A stretch of 64,000 nt of DNA from Streptomyces sp. Ru71 (GCF_002920535.1 NZ_PQSS01000012.1:81340-145339), one strand, 5' to 3'. Counted from the stretch's first letter, positions 9,030-19,405 are shown. Notes: a model not told the origin generated them from the sequence alone. Program-made: numbers and translations.

Positions 9030-9641
9030 ATGACTTCCGTCCTCGTCTGCGACGACTCCCCGCTTGCCCGAGAGGCGCTCCGCCGCGCGGTCGCGACCGT
9101 GCCCGGCGTCGAGCGCGTGACGACGGCGGCCAACGGCGAGGAAGTCCTCCGCCGCTGGGGCGCCGACCGCTCCGACCTCATCCTGATGGACGTCCGGATG
9201 CCGGGCCTCGGCGGCGTCGAGACCGTGCGCCGGCTGCTCTCCGCGGACCCGGGCGCGCGCATCATCATGCTGACCGTCGCCGAGGACCTCGACGGCGTCG
9301 CCCTCGCGGTCGCCGCCGGTGCCCGTGGCTATCTGCACAAGGACGCCTCGCGCGCCGAACTGCGCGCCACGGTCACGCAGGCGCTCGCCGACCCGACCTG
9401 GCGCCTGGCCCCGCGCCGCCTGCGCTCGGCGGAGATGGGCGCCGCGCCCACCCTCACCGCACGTGAGATCCAGGTGCTGGAGGGCATGAGCCACGGCCGC
9501 TCCAACGCCGAGATCGGCCGTGAGCTGTTCCTCTCCGAGGACACCGTCAAGACCCACGCCCGGCGCCTGTTCAAGAAACTCGGCGCCTCCGACCGCGCCC
9601 ACGCGGTGGCGCTCGGCTTCCGCTGGGGCCTGGTCCGCTAG
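9030..9641 (+). CDS. bldM: Atypical response regulator BldM
   Basis: 203 aa, the length known for BldM. The receiver domain (residues 1-120) has VCDDSPLAREAL, a would-be phosphorylation residue Asp54 in LILMDVRMPG, and HKDASRAEL around the conserved Lys. The LuxR-type helix-turn-helix covers residues 135-200: LTAREIQVLEGMSHGRSNAEIGRELFLSEDTVKTHARRLFKKLG. BldM is an orphan regulator that works as a homodimer for early developmental genes and as a WhiI heterodimer for late genes. Phosphorylation is not thought to be needed. ATG at 9030 follows GGAGG. It is transcribed from a SigmaBldN promoter and divergently from whiD. Confidence 0.96.
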   Translation: MTSVLVCDDSPLAREALRRAVATVPGVERVTTAANGEEVLRRWGADRSDLILMDVRMPGLGGVETVRRLLSADPGARIIMLTVAEDLDGVALAVAAGARGYLHKDASRAELRATVTQALADPTWRLAPRRLRSAEMGAAPTLTAREIQVLEGMSHGRSNAEIGRELFLSEDTVKTHARRLFKKLGASDRAHAVALGFRWGLVR

Positions 9642-10542
9642 GGCCTGTCCGCCGCACCGGGTCGGCGAGGGGCGACGGTGCCTTGTCCACGTGGGCGAAC
9701 GGGGTGACGCGCGACGCTCGCCCGCGCGACGAACGCAAGCGGCGTCGCGCGGGCGGCCGGGGGTGCCTGGTGCGCGGTCCGCGCCGCGCGGCGTGCCGGG
9801 GGTGTCCGGGCGGGTCGCCGGGGCGGGCTGTGTCTCGGGGGTGTCCAGCCGGGGATACGGGGTGCTCTGACCTGTGCCGGGCCGGTTCGGTACGCCGCTG
9901 TGGGCCCGCCGGGCAAGGGCACGTCTTGTCGGTGCCGGAACCCCACCCTCTCGTGCGCGTCGACGGCATGCCGGGCGCACGCACGCCGACCGGTGGGCCC
10001 CGCCGCGTACGCCTCCCGGCACTCGTGGCTCCGTACGACAAGCGGCCGCCGGGGCGGGACTCCGGTGCCGGTGTTTCCTCCAACGACCGGCCGTGCCGTA
10101 CCCCCGTCGGTCCTCCGCACGGTGTGGCACGGCCCGGGGCGTTCCACGGCGCCGGACCGCGCTCCGTCCCCGGCCCCCGGCCGATACGGCGCACCGCCGC
10201 GGGTTGCCCGGGGTTCCGGCGACGGCCGGCCGTGCCGTACCGCAGCCACGCGTGCCCGGGGCATGGCGTGTCTCCTCGTGCGGTCGCTGCCCGGCGCCGT
10301 CAGGGCGGACCCCGCCCCGCGTCCCAGGTCGGGCGCGTCCGGAGCGCCCTCGGCAGGGGGCCGTCGACCAGGAGGCCGGGCGGGGCGAGCGCACGTCCTC
10401 GCACACGCGCGTACAGGCGTTCCCCGCCCCGTGGCGGACTCCCCGCGGACGCCCGCTGCTCGTTTCGGCGCCGATGCCGCATCCTTGAGGTGTGGAGTTC
10501 CTCGGGGACGAGTCGGTCGAGCGGAAGGGGAGGGCGCAGGGG
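9642..10542. other. About 900-bp gap between bldM and the sigma factor gene, no convincing gene
   Basis: Every frame on both strands contains long open stretches, but all translate to Arg/Pro/Gly-rich composition without recognisable motifs. This is what very GC-rich non-coding DNA gives by chance. The best alternative is a minus-strand frame from an ATG at about 10265 (preceded by GAGGAG) down to 9638, about 209 aa, with no homology I recognise. A short string GGCCGTGCCGTACC occurs twice (near 10090 and 10228). No hairpin with a U-tract was seen right after bldM. The stretch may hold a long leader or a small RNA for the sigma factor gene. Confidence 0.5.
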
Positions 10543-11223
10543 ATGAGTTCCGGCGCACCTGCTCATAACGCTTCGGTGCACAACGCCGAGCGCGGTGCCA
10601 CGGACGTCAGAGCCGCAGGGCACCATGGACCGATGCGTGACGACGAGGCGGCCACTCCTGCCCAGGGGGCGATCGGCCCCCTCGTGCACCGCGCCGTCGA
10701 CGGCGACGAGCAGGCCACGCACGACCTGCTCGCCCACGTCCACCCGCTGGCGCTGCGTTACTGCCGCACCCGGCTGTCCCGGCTGCCCGGTGACGCCCGG
10801 CACTTCGTCGAGGACCTCGCCCAGGAGGTCTGCGTCGCCGTCCTGCTCGCGCTGCCGCGCTACAAGGACACCGGCCGGCCCTTCGAGGCGTTCGTCTTCG
10901 CCATCGCCGCCCACAAGGTCGCCGACCTGCAGCGGGCGGCCATGCGCCACCCGGGTTCGACGGCGGTGCCGTCCGACGAGATGCCCGAACGGCCCGACGA
11001 CTCGCTCGGCCCCGAGGAGCGCGCCCTGCTCAGCAGCGACGCCGAGTGGGCGAAGAAACTGCTGGCCAACCTGCCCGAGAACCAGCGCGAGCTGCTGCTG
11101 CTGCGCATCGCGGTGGGCCTCACCGCCGAGGAGACCGGCCAGATGTTGGGAATGTCACCCGGCGCGGTCCGGGTGGCGCAGCACCGCGCGCTGAGCCGGC
11201 TGCGGGCGCTCGCCGAGCAGTAA
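10543..11223 (+). CDS. shbA: Group 4 (ECF-like) sigma factor, ShbA/SigD type
   Basis: 226 aa from ATG 10543, which has a GGGGAGGG-type site; ATG 10633 is an alternative that would give 196 aa. Region 2 reads [37 protein letters not shown] and [16 protein letters not shown]. Region 4 reads [51 protein letters not shown]. Position between a whiB-family gene and guaB matches M. tuberculosis sigD. In S. griseus the orthologous ShbA directs transcription of hrdB, the principal sigma gene, so this gene may be near-essential. No anti-sigma gene follows. Confidence 0.8.
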   Translation: MSSGAPAHNASVHNAERGATDVRAAGHHGPMRDDEAATPAQGAIGPLVHRAVDGDEQATHDLLAHVHPLALRYCRTRLSRLPGDARHFVEDLAQEVCVAVLLALPRYKDTGRPFEAFVFAIAAHKVADLQRAAMRHPGSTAVPSDEMPERPDDSLGPEERALLSSDAEWAKKLLANLPENQRELLLLRIAVGLTAEETGQMLGMSPGAVRVAQHRALSRLRALAEQ

Positions 11224-11345
11224 CTGCGCCTGTCCCTGGCCGGATCGGCGCCTCAGTTGAACAGACGATCCGCGGTTTTCGTAGGAACATCCGAAGCCGG
11301 AAGGCGTCCATGACCGTGGAATGAGACGGGTCCATCTCCCGTTAG

Positions 11346-12893
<1,548 letters not shown>

Positions 12894-13018
12894 CCCACGC
12901 GCGCGTGCGGCGCGTCTGAGGCCGGCGGACGGCGGTCCCGGAGCATCCGGGGCCGCCGTTGTCGTACCGGTCGGGGATACTGGAAGGCGCTGCAACGCAT
13001 CAGGGAAAGGCCACCAAC

Positions 13019-14143
13019 GTGACTGAGATCGAGATCGGGCGCGGCAAGCGCGGCCGCCGGGCGTACGCCTTCGACGACATCGCCGTCGTCCCCAGCCGCC
13101 GTACGCGGGACCCGAAGGAGGTCTCGATCGCCTGGCAGATCGACGCCTACCGCTTCGAGCTGCCCTTCCTGGCCGCCCCCATGGACTCCGTCGTCTCCCC
13201 GGCGACCGCGATCCGCATCGGCGAGCTCGGCGGCCTCGGCGTGCTGAACCTCGAAGGCCTGTGGACGCGCTACGAGGACCCGCAGCCGCTGCTCGACGAG
13301 ATCGCCGAGCTGCCGGCCGAGGCCGCGACCCGCCGCCTGCAGGAGGTGTACGCGGCGCCGATCAAGGAGGAGCTGATCGGGCAGCGCATCAAGGAGGTGC
13401 GCGACTCGGGCGTGGTCACCGCGGCCGCGCTCTCCCCGCAGCGCACGGCCCAGTTCTCCAAGGCCGTCGTGGACGCGGGCGTGGACATCTTCGTCATCCG
13501 CGGTACGACGGTGTCGGCGGAGCACGTGTCCTCCTCGCACGAGCCGCTGAACCTCAAGCAGTTCATCTACGAGCTCGACGTCCCGGTGATCGTCGGCGGC
13601 TGCGCCACGTACACCGCCGCTCTCCACCTGATGCGCACCGGCGCGGCGGGCGTCCTGGTCGGCTTCGGCGGCGGCGCCGCGCACACCACGCGCAACGTGC
13701 TGGGCATCCAGGTCCCGATGGCCACCGCGGTCGCCGACGTGGCCGCCGCCCGCCGCGACTACATGGACGAGTCCGGCGGCCGGTACGTGCACGTGATCGC
13801 GGACGGCGGCGTCGGCTGGTCCGGCGACCTGCCGAAGGCGATCGCCTGCGGCGCCGACGCGGTGATGATGGGCTCCCCGCTGGCCCGCGGCACGGACGCG
13901 CCGGGCAAGGGCCACCACTGGGGCATGGAGGCCGTCAACGAGGAGCTGCCGCGCGGCCAGAAGGTCGACCTGGGCACGGTCGGCACGATCGAGGAGATCC
14001 TCACGGGTCCCTCGCACACGCCGGACGGCTCGATGAACTTCTTCGGCGCCCTGCGCCGCGCGATGGCCACCACCGGCTACAGCGAGCTGAAGGAGTTCCA
14101 GCGCGTCGAGGTGACGGTGGCGGACTCGCAGCACCGGCGCTAG
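13019..14143 (+). CDS. guaB3: GuaB3-family IMP dehydrogenase-related protein
   Basis: 374 aa from GTG 13019; 20 further in-frame codons upstream are not supported by a ribosome site. It has an IMPDH-like barrel without CBS domains. The segment equivalent to the IMPDH catalytic loop reads GFGGGAAHTTRNVLG and has no cysteine, while phosphate-binding parts remain (VIADGGVGWSGDLPKAIACGADAVMMGSPLA). IMPDH chemistry by covalent thioimidate is therefore unlikely. It directly follows guaB, as in other actinobacteria. Function is unproven; a role in purine sensing or another nucleotide oxidation is possible. A strong terminator follows. Confidence 0.88.
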   Translation: MTEIEIGRGKRGRRAYAFDDIAVVPSRRTRDPKEVSIAWQIDAYRFELPFLAAPMDSVVSPATAIRIGELGGLGVLNLEGLWTRYEDPQPLLDEIAELPAEAATRRLQEVYAAPIKEELIGQRIKEVRDSGVVTAAALSPQRTAQFSKAVVDAGVDIFVIRGTTVSAEHVSSSHEPLNLKQFIYELDVPVIVGGCATYTAALHLMRTGAAGVLVGFGGGAAHTTRNVLGIQVPMATAVADVAAARRDYMDESGGRYVHVIADGGVGWSGDLPKAIACGADAVMMGSPLARGTDAPGKGHHWGMEAVNEELPRGQKVDLGTVGTIEEILTGPSHTPDGSMNFFGALRRAMATTGYSELKEFQRVEVTVADSQHRR

Positions 14144-14164
14144 TCGCCACAGCGGACGGCTGAG

Positions 14165-14200
14165 AAGGGCCGGTCACCCCGGGCGGGGTGACCGGCCCTT
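14165..14200 (+). terminator. Terminator after guaB3
   Basis: A perfect 16-bp inverted repeat (14165-14180 and 14185-14200) with a GGGC loop and a short T-run inside its right arm. It ends the guaB-guaB3 block. Confidence 0.85.
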
Positions 14201-14449
14201 TCGCATGCGTGCGCGCGTGTCGTGCCTGGTCAGGGGGCGCATGGCGCGGGAGGGGGCGCGTGGTTGCGTTCAGGGCGAATGTGGGCCGAACGGGCGTAAG
14301 GGGGCGGTAGTGTCCGTGATCGGCGACCCCAGCTCTCTGGGTCGCCCCCTTCCAAGGACATGGTTCCGGACCCGCGCCCGCGGGGCCCGGCCCGCGTTCC
14401 GAACGGACGGTCCACCGGGCACTGGGCGGTGTCGTGGACGGGGGCGCCC

Positions 14450-14545
14450 ATGGGACGCCATCGCAAGCCCACTCGCTGGGACGAGATCCGGCTTCGGCTG
14501 GTGAAGTTCCGGAGGAGGTGGATCTTGCGACTCTTCGGATGGTGA
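14450..14545 (+). CDS. Possible 31-aa cationic small ORF
   Basis: The ATG at 14450 opens a frame that starts MGRHRKPTRWDEIRLRLVKF and ends in a Trp/Arg/Leu-rich segment (RRRWILRLFGW). This gives a strongly basic, amphipathic 31-residue peptide. Its stop overlaps the first unit of the structured repeat that follows. The upstream site (GGACGGGGGCGCCC) is only a weak ribosome site. It lies in the otherwise empty convergent region and could be chance. Confidence 0.2.
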   Translation: MGRHRKPTRWDEIRLRLVKFRRRWILRLFGW

Positions 14546-14733
14546 GCGGCCGTCCCTATAGAGAGTAGGGACGGACACCCGTGAACCATCAGGAGCCTGC
14601 CGCAGTAGCCCCTGCGGTGGGCTCCACCTATGTCGGTGTGATGGTGAGCGGCCGTCCCTGCGAGAGCCAGGGGCGGACACTCCCTGATCCATCCACGAAC
14701 CTCCCGCAGTGCCCTCTGCGGTGGGCTCCACCT
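14539..14733. repeat. Tandem pair of about 92-bp structured repeats
   Basis: Unit 1 covers 14539-14629 and unit 2 covers 14641-14733. Both start ATGGTGAGCGGCCGTCCCT and end GCGGTGGGCTCCACCT. Each holds a 9-bp stem with a 7-nt loop (14550-14558 with 14566-14574; 14652-14660 with 14668-14676). The closing pair changes from A-T to G-C between copies, and one inner pair becomes G-T, so pairing is kept. A second hairpin, CCGCAG/CTGCGG, is kept in both (14600-14617; 14704-14721). In unit 1 it is extended by GGAGCC/GGCTCC. The element sits between convergent genes, so it is not an obvious leader. It could be a small RNA, a duplicated terminator or a mobile repeat. Confidence 0.7.
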
Positions 14734-14804
14734 GCCTCCAAGTTACCGGCGTGCGATCCCCCACGCCACCAGCCCGGCCGTCTCGCACCACCGCGCGCCC
14801 CCGG

Positions 14805-16013
14805 TCACAACCGGTGCGCCGCCCCCGTGGGCGTGGCCCCCCGCGTGTCCAGCAGCAGCTGGGCCTTCACCGACAGGCCCTGGAGGTCGTACGTGCGGTG
14901 CTGCTGGAGCAGGATTGTCAGGTCGGCGTCGGCGGCGGCCTCGTAGAGGGAGTCGGCGCGGGGGACCGGGCGGTCCAGGACGTTCCAGGACGGGACGAGC
15001 GGGTCGTGGTAGCTGACGGCCGCGCCGAGCTTCATTAGCGCCGTCGCGATCTCCTCGGCGGGCGTGCCCTGCTGGTCGGCGAGGTCGGGCTTGTAGGTGA
15101 CGCCGAGCAGCAGCACGCGGGCGCCGCGCGCGGACTTGCCGTGCTCGTTGAGCAGGGCGGCGGCGCGCTGGACGACGTAGCGGGGCATGCGGCTGTTGAC
15201 CTGCTGGGCCAGTTCCACCATGCGCAGCCCGCGGACCGTCTTGCTCGACAGGTCCTGCGGCACGGAGTGGCCGCCGACGCCGGGGCCGGGGCGGAAGGCC
15301 TGGAAGCCGAACGGCTTGGTCTCCGCGCAGCGGACGACGTCCCACAGGTCGACGCCCAGCTCGTGGCACAGGACGGCCATCTCGTTCACTAGCGCCATGT
15401 TGACGTGCCGGTAGTTGGTCTCCAGGACCTGCACGGTCTCGGCCTCCTTCAGGCCACGCGCGCGTACCACCTTGTCGGTGAGCCGGCTGTAGAAGGCCGC
15501 CGCCGACTCGGTGCACGCGGGGGTGAGGCCGCCGATGACCTTGGGGGTGGTGGCCGGCGTGTGGTCGCGGTTGCCGGGATCCACTCGACTGGGTGAATAG
15601 GCGAGGTGGAAGTCGCGGCCCGCGCGCAGGCCCGAGCCGCGCTCCAGCAGCGGCCGCAGGAAGTCCTCCGTCGTACCGGGCGGCACCGGGGATTCGAGGA
15701 TCACGGTCGTGTGCGGGCGCAGCCGCTCGGCCAGGGTGCGCGCGGCCGTCTCGACCTGGCCGAGGTCCAGCTCGCCGTCGGCGCCGCGCGGGGTGGGGGC
15801 GCAGATGACGGCGGTGCGGACGCGGCCCAGCTCGGCGGGGCCGGTGGGCTGCCGGAAGCCCCCCGAGAGCATCCGGCGCAGTTCGGCGGGGGTGAGGGAG
15901 GAGGCCTCCGGGCCGGTGCGGTAGCCGACGGTGGGGATGCCGGCGGCGACGGCGGCCTGGGCCAGGGGCAGGCCGAGCGGGCCGAGTCCGATGACGGCGA
16001 GATCTGCGGGCAT
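14805..16013 (-). CDS. Nucleotide-sugar dehydrogenase homologue with catalytic Cys replaced by Ser
   Basis: 402 aa from ATG 16013. It has the UDP-glucose/UDP-ManNAc dehydrogenase layout: N-terminal Rossmann domain (LAVIGLGPLGLPLAQAAVAAG), central dimer domain (ETNYRHVNMALVNEMAVLC, with the conserved Asn) and C-terminal Rossmann domain (RVLLLGVTYKPDLADQQGTPA). The active-site loop that normally reads GGHCIP is GPGVGGHSVPQD here, with Ser250 in place of the nucleophilic cysteine (codon TCC at 15264-15266). Two-step oxidation to a uronic acid is therefore doubtful; it could stop at the aldehyde or be a binding protein. No other sugar-nucleotide or glycan genes adjoin it. Confidence 0.85.
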   Translation of the reverse strand: MPADLAVIGLGPLGLPLAQAAVAAGIPTVGYRTGPEASSLTPAELRRMLSGGFRQPTGPAELGRVRTAVICAPTPRGADGELDLGQVETAARTLAERLRPHTTVILESPVPPGTTEDFLRPLLERGSGLRAGRDFHLAYSPSRVDPGNRDHTPATTPKVIGGLTPACTESAAAFYSRLTDKVVRARGLKEAETVQVLETNYRHVNMALVNEMAVLCHELGVDLWDVVRCAETKPFGFQAFRPGPGVGGHSVPQDLSSKTVRGLRMVELAQQVNSRMPRYVVQRAAALLNEHGKSARGARVLLLGVTYKPDLADQQGTPAEEIATALMKLGAAVSYHDPLVPSWNVLDRPVPRADSLYEAAADADLTILLQQHRTYDLQGLSVKAQLLLDTRGATPTGAAHRL

Positions 16014-16285
16014 GGCGTGGGCCGTCCTTCCCAATAACCGAAGCGGGACAGGTGCGCAAGCCCGGTGGACAGATTGAGCGAGCGCAATGTCAGACTACGG
16101 GTAAATATGACCGATTAGGGGGATTGTTCGTGTGCGTTTCCGTGGGCGTGGCAGGGCTGTTGTCCACAGGCTGTGGGCCGTGGTGGCTGAAGTCGGGCAA
16201 GACCGTCAAAATTTGGGCATGAGGGAGGGGAACCGGGCTTCGCCCGACGGGTGCGGCCGACGCGGATGAGATGCGGGAGGCAGCG

Positions 16286-17992
16286 GTGAGGACAGCGACA
16301 CTGGGGCCGGCGCAGCGCGCCGAGTCCCTCGCGGCGATGGCCGAGCGGGAACTGGACGTGCTGGTCATCGGCGGTGGAGTCGTCGGTGCGGGCACCGCCC
16401 TCGACGCGGTCACCCGAGGACTGTCCACAGGCCTGGTCGAGGCGCGCGACTGGGCCTCGGGCACGTCCAGCAGGTCCAGCAAGCTGATCCACGGCGGCCT
16501 GCGCTATCTGGAGATGCTCGACTTCGCCCTCGTACGGGAGGCACTGAAGGAGCGCGGCCTGCTGCTGGAGCGGATCGCGCCCCATCTCGTGAAGCCGGTG
16601 CCGTTCCTCTACCCGCTCCAGCACAAGGGCTGGGAGCGGTGGTACGCCGGCTCGGGCGTGGCGCTCTACGACGCGATGTCCATGGCCCGCGGGCACGGCC
16701 GGGGCCTGCCCCTGCACCGTCACCTGACCAGGCGTCACGCCTTGCGGGTGGCGCCCTGCTTGAAGAAGGACGCGCTGGTCGGAGCCTTGCAGTACTACGA
16801 CGCGCAGATGGACGACGCGCGTTTTGTCGCCACCCTGGTGCGCACGGCGTCGTCCTACGGCGCGAAGGTGGCCAACCGGGCCCGGGTGACGGGGTTCCTG
16901 CGTGAGGGCGAGCGGGTCGTCGGGGCCCGGGTCAAGGACGTCGAGGGCGGCGGCGAGTACGAGGTCCGCGCCAAGCAGATCGTCAACGCCACGGGCGTGT
17001 GGACCGACGACACCCAGGCCATGGTGGGGGAGCGCGGCCAGTTCCACGTCCGCGCCTCCAAGGGCATCCACCTGGTCGTGCCGCGCGACCGCATCAGCTC
17101 CTCCACCGGGCTGATCCTGCGCACCGAGAAGTCGGTGCTGTTCGTCATCCCCTGGGGCCGGCACTGGATCGTCGGCACCACCGACACCGAGTGGAACCTC
17201 GACAAGGCGCACCCGGCCGCCTCCAGCGCCGACATCGACTACCTGCTGGAGCACGTCAACTCCGTCCTCGCGGTGCCGCTCACCCGGGACGACGTCGAGG
17301 GCGTGTACGCGGGGCTGCGGCCGCTGCTGGCCGGCGAGTCCGACGCCACCAGCAAGCTGTCGCGCGAGCACACCGTGGCGCACCCGGCGCCCGGGCTGGT
17401 CGTCGTCGCCGGCGGCAAGTACACGACGTACCGGGTGATGGCCAAGGACGCCGTCGACGAGGCGGTGCACGGGCTCGACATGCGCGTCGCCGACTGCGTC
17501 ACCGAGGAGATCCCGCTGCTGGGCGCGGAGGGCTACCGGGCGCTGTGGAACGCGCGGGCGCGCATCGCCGCGCGGACCGGACTGCACGTGGTCCGGGTCG
17601 AGCACCTGCTGAACCGTTACGGCTCGATGGCCGAGGAGCTCCTCGACCTCATCGCGAAGGATCCCACCCTCGGTGAGCCGCTGCAGTCCGCCGACGACTA
17701 CCTGCGCGCCGAGATCGTCTACGCCGCCTCCCACGAGGGGGCGCGGCACCTGGACGACGTGCTGACCCGGCGCACCCGCATCTCCATCGAGACCTTCGAC
17801 CGCGGCACGCGCAGCGCCCGTGAGGCGGCCGAGCTGATGGCGCCGGTGCTCGGGTGGGACAAGGGCCAGATCGAGCGCGAGGTCGAGCACTACGAGAAGC
17901 GGGTGGAGGCCGAGCGGGAGTCGCAGCGCCAGCCGGACGACCAGACGGCGGACGCGGCCCGGCTGGGGGCGCCGGACATCGTGCCGTTGTAG
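16286..17992 (+). CDS. glpD: Aerobic glycerol-3-phosphate dehydrogenase
   Basis: 568 aa from GTG 16286, chosen because GGGAGG (16275-16280) lies 5 nt before it; an ATG at 16271 would include that site inside the gene. FAD-binding motif is LDVLVIGGGVVGAGTALDAVTRG. GlpD family motifs are GTSSRSSKLIHGGLRYLEML and HWIVGTTDTEWN, with a C-terminal domain (YLRAEIVYAASHEGARHLDDVLTRRTRISIET) typical of the family. It oxidises glycerol-3-phosphate to dihydroxyacetone phosphate and passes electrons to quinone at the membrane. No glpF or glpK is adjacent. The upstream region holds one DnaA-box-like TTGTCCACA (about 16160), not part of an origin. Confidence 0.95.
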   Translation: MRTATLGPAQRAESLAAMAERELDVLVIGGGVVGAGTALDAVTRGLSTGLVEARDWASGTSSRSSKLIHGGLRYLEMLDFALVREALKERGLLLERIAPHLVKPVPFLYPLQHKGWERWYAGSGVALYDAMSMARGHGRGLPLHRHLTRRHALRVAPCLKKDALVGALQYYDAQMDDARFVATLVRTASSYGAKVANRARVTGFLREGERVVGARVKDVEGGGEYEVRAKQIVNATGVWTDDTQAMVGERGQFHVRASKGIHLVVPRDRISSSTGLILRTEKSVLFVIPWGRHWIVGTTDTEWNLDKAHPAASSADIDYLLEHVNSVLAVPLTRDDVEGVYAGLRPLLAGESDATSKLSREHTVAHPAPGLVVVAGGKYTTYRVMAKDAVDEAVHGLDMRVADCVTEEIPLLGAEGYRALWNARARIAARTGLHVVRVEHLLNRYGSMAEELLDLIAKDPTLGEPLQSADDYLRAEIVYAASHEGARHLDDVLTRRTRISIETFDRGTRSAREAAELMAPVLGWDKGQIEREVEHYEKRVEAERESQRQPDDQTADAARLGAPDIVPL

Positions 17993-18079
17993 GCGCGTAC
18001 CTGCCGGTCCGGGTGGGAGCGTGCCGTATCACCCGAAAGAGTGGCGCCGGGCGGGATCTCCGTTCGGCGCCCGTCCGTT

Positions 18080-19159
18080 CTAACGGGTGCGAGGGCAGAA
18101 CTCGGCGGAGAGCAGGGCCGGTTCGAGGCGGGGGTCTGCGATCGCGGTCGTGTTCACCCGGAAGGTGAGGACATGACGGCCGTCGACGGTGGCCGCGGTG
18201 CGCACGTAGCTGCCGGATATCCGACCGTTGTGCCCCCACACCGTGGTGCCGCACGGCAGCTTCACCGGGTACAGGCCCATGCCGTACACGCCTTGTGCGG
18301 CACGGGTGTCGAGCATCTCGCGCAGCCAGTGCGGGGGCAGCAGCTCGCCGCCGAGCAGCGCCGCGTAGAAGCGGTCCAGGTCGGCGAGCGTGGTCACCAG
18401 CTCGCCCGCGGCCCCGGCCGCCCGCGGGTCGAGCGCGGTGACGTCGGAGCCGTCGGCGGCGTAGGCGCGGCCGTGCGGCGAGGGCAGCGTGGTGCGGGAG
18501 CCGGGGAAGGAGGTGCCGGACAGACGCAGGGGAGCGAGGACGCGCCGCTCGGCCTCGGCGGCGTAGGAGTGACCGGTGACCTGCCGGATCACCATCCCGA
18601 GCAGGACGTAGTTGGTGTTGGAGTAGGAGAAGCGGCCTGGGTCGGCCGGAGGGTGGGTGAGCGCCACGCGCACGGCCTGAAGCGGAGTGACGGGGACGGT
18701 GCCCCCGGTGAGCCGGGTGAAGTCGTACAGCCCGCTGGTGTGGGTGAGCAGGGAACGCAGGGTCAGCGCGCGCCCGTCGTTGCCCGCGCCGCGCACCAGC
18801 CCGGGCAGGTGCTGCTCCACGGTGTCCGACAGGGACAGCCGGTGCTCGGCGGCCAGTTGCACGACGACGGTCGCGACGAAGGTCTTGGTGAGGCTGCCGG
18901 CCCGGAAGTGGTCGGCGCGGGAGATCCCGGCCCCGGCGTGGACGTAACGGCTGCCGGTGCCCTCACGGACCAGCAGGGCGGCGGCGGGGGCACGGCCGCG
19001 GGTGAGAAGAAGAGGGAGGACGGCGTCGGGGGCCGTGCGGGCCTCCGCCGGGGCCATGGTCGGAGTCGCGGCAGGGGTCGTGCCGGCGTCCGTCGGGGGC
19101 AGGCAGAGGAGGACGGCGGCTGTCGTGAAAACGGCGAGCCGGGTGCGTAGCGGCACCAT
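18080..19159 (-). CDS. Secreted serine hydrolase, class C beta-lactamase / D-Ala-D-Ala carboxypeptidase fold
   Basis: 359 aa with a signal peptide (RTRLAVFTTAAVLLCLPPTDAG). Active-site motifs in order: SLTK (Ser89-Lys92), YSNTNY (Tyr-x-Asn) and GHNGRISG (in place of Lys-Thr-Gly, as in many esterase or peptidase members). The rest follows the family (LLTHTSGLYDF, GELVTTLADLDRFYAALLGGELL). It may trim peptidoglycan stem peptides or hydrolyse esters; the sequence alone does not separate these. It converges with glpD. The stop at 18080 leaves about 90 bp to glpD with no clear hairpin. Confidence 0.9.
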   Translation of the reverse strand: MVPLRTRLAVFTTAAVLLCLPPTDAGTTPAATPTMAPAEARTAPDAVLPLLLTRGRAPAAALLVREGTGSRYVHAGAGISRADHFRAGSLTKTFVATVVVQLAAEHRLSLSDTVEQHLPGLVRGAGNDGRALTLRSLLTHTSGLYDFTRLTGGTVPVTPLQAVRVALTHPPADPGRFSYSNTNYVLLGMVIRQVTGHSYAAEAERRVLAPLRLSGTSFPGSRTTLPSPHGRAYAADGSDVTALDPRAAGAAGELVTTLADLDRFYAALLGGELLPPHWLREMLDTRAAQGVYGMGLYPVKLPCGTTVWGHNGRISGSYVRTAATVDGRHVLTFRVNTTAIADPRLEPALLSAEFCPRTR

Positions 19160-19405
19160 CGCGGCCTCCTCGGGAATCCCTTTGTCGCCTGTTGTCGTCT
19201 GTTGTCGCCTTCGTGTCGCCCCCTTCTCGCCGCCCCATCATGCAGGCATACGGAATGAGGGATTCACTCGGGTGGGACCGGCTCCGCCCCCTGCCGTGGG
19301 GCCCGTCGGGCCGTGCGCGTTCCAGGGGCACCCTGGGTGCGTCGGGCACTTGTCGGGTGAGGGACAATGGAGGCTCTGTCAGGGCGGGTTGGTTTGAGGG
19401 GACGC

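Noticed and set aside
9925..9950. TTGTCGGTG resembling the RecA-NDp upstream box
   Set aside because: The hexamer 8 nt downstream is CCACCC, not TAnnnT, and no gene start follows.
9638..10265. Minus-strand frame of about 209 aa with a GAGGAG site and ATG at about 10265
   Set aside because: Arg/Pro/Gly/Ala composition, no motif, and equally long frames on the other strand; typical of chance ORFs in GC-rich non-coding DNA.
11250..11300. TTGAAC ... TAGGAA as a guaB promoter
   Set aside because: Spacer is 19 nt and the -10 is poor, so I do not call it; TAGCAT nearer the gene is an alternative without a good -35.
14581..14946. Plus-strand frame of 121 aa starting GTG 14581 through the tandem repeats
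   Set aside because: It runs through both structured repeats and then antisense into the sugar dehydrogenase; the composition changes abruptly and no family is recognised.
15483..15510. TTGTCGGTG followed near 8 nt by GTAGAA
   Set aside because: Lies inside the coding region of the sugar dehydrogenase on the opposite strand and the spacing is off by one; no gene starts there.
16160..16172. TTGTCCACA, like a Streptomyces DnaA box
   Set aside because: A single copy with no cluster, dnaA or dnaN nearby, so it is not an origin.
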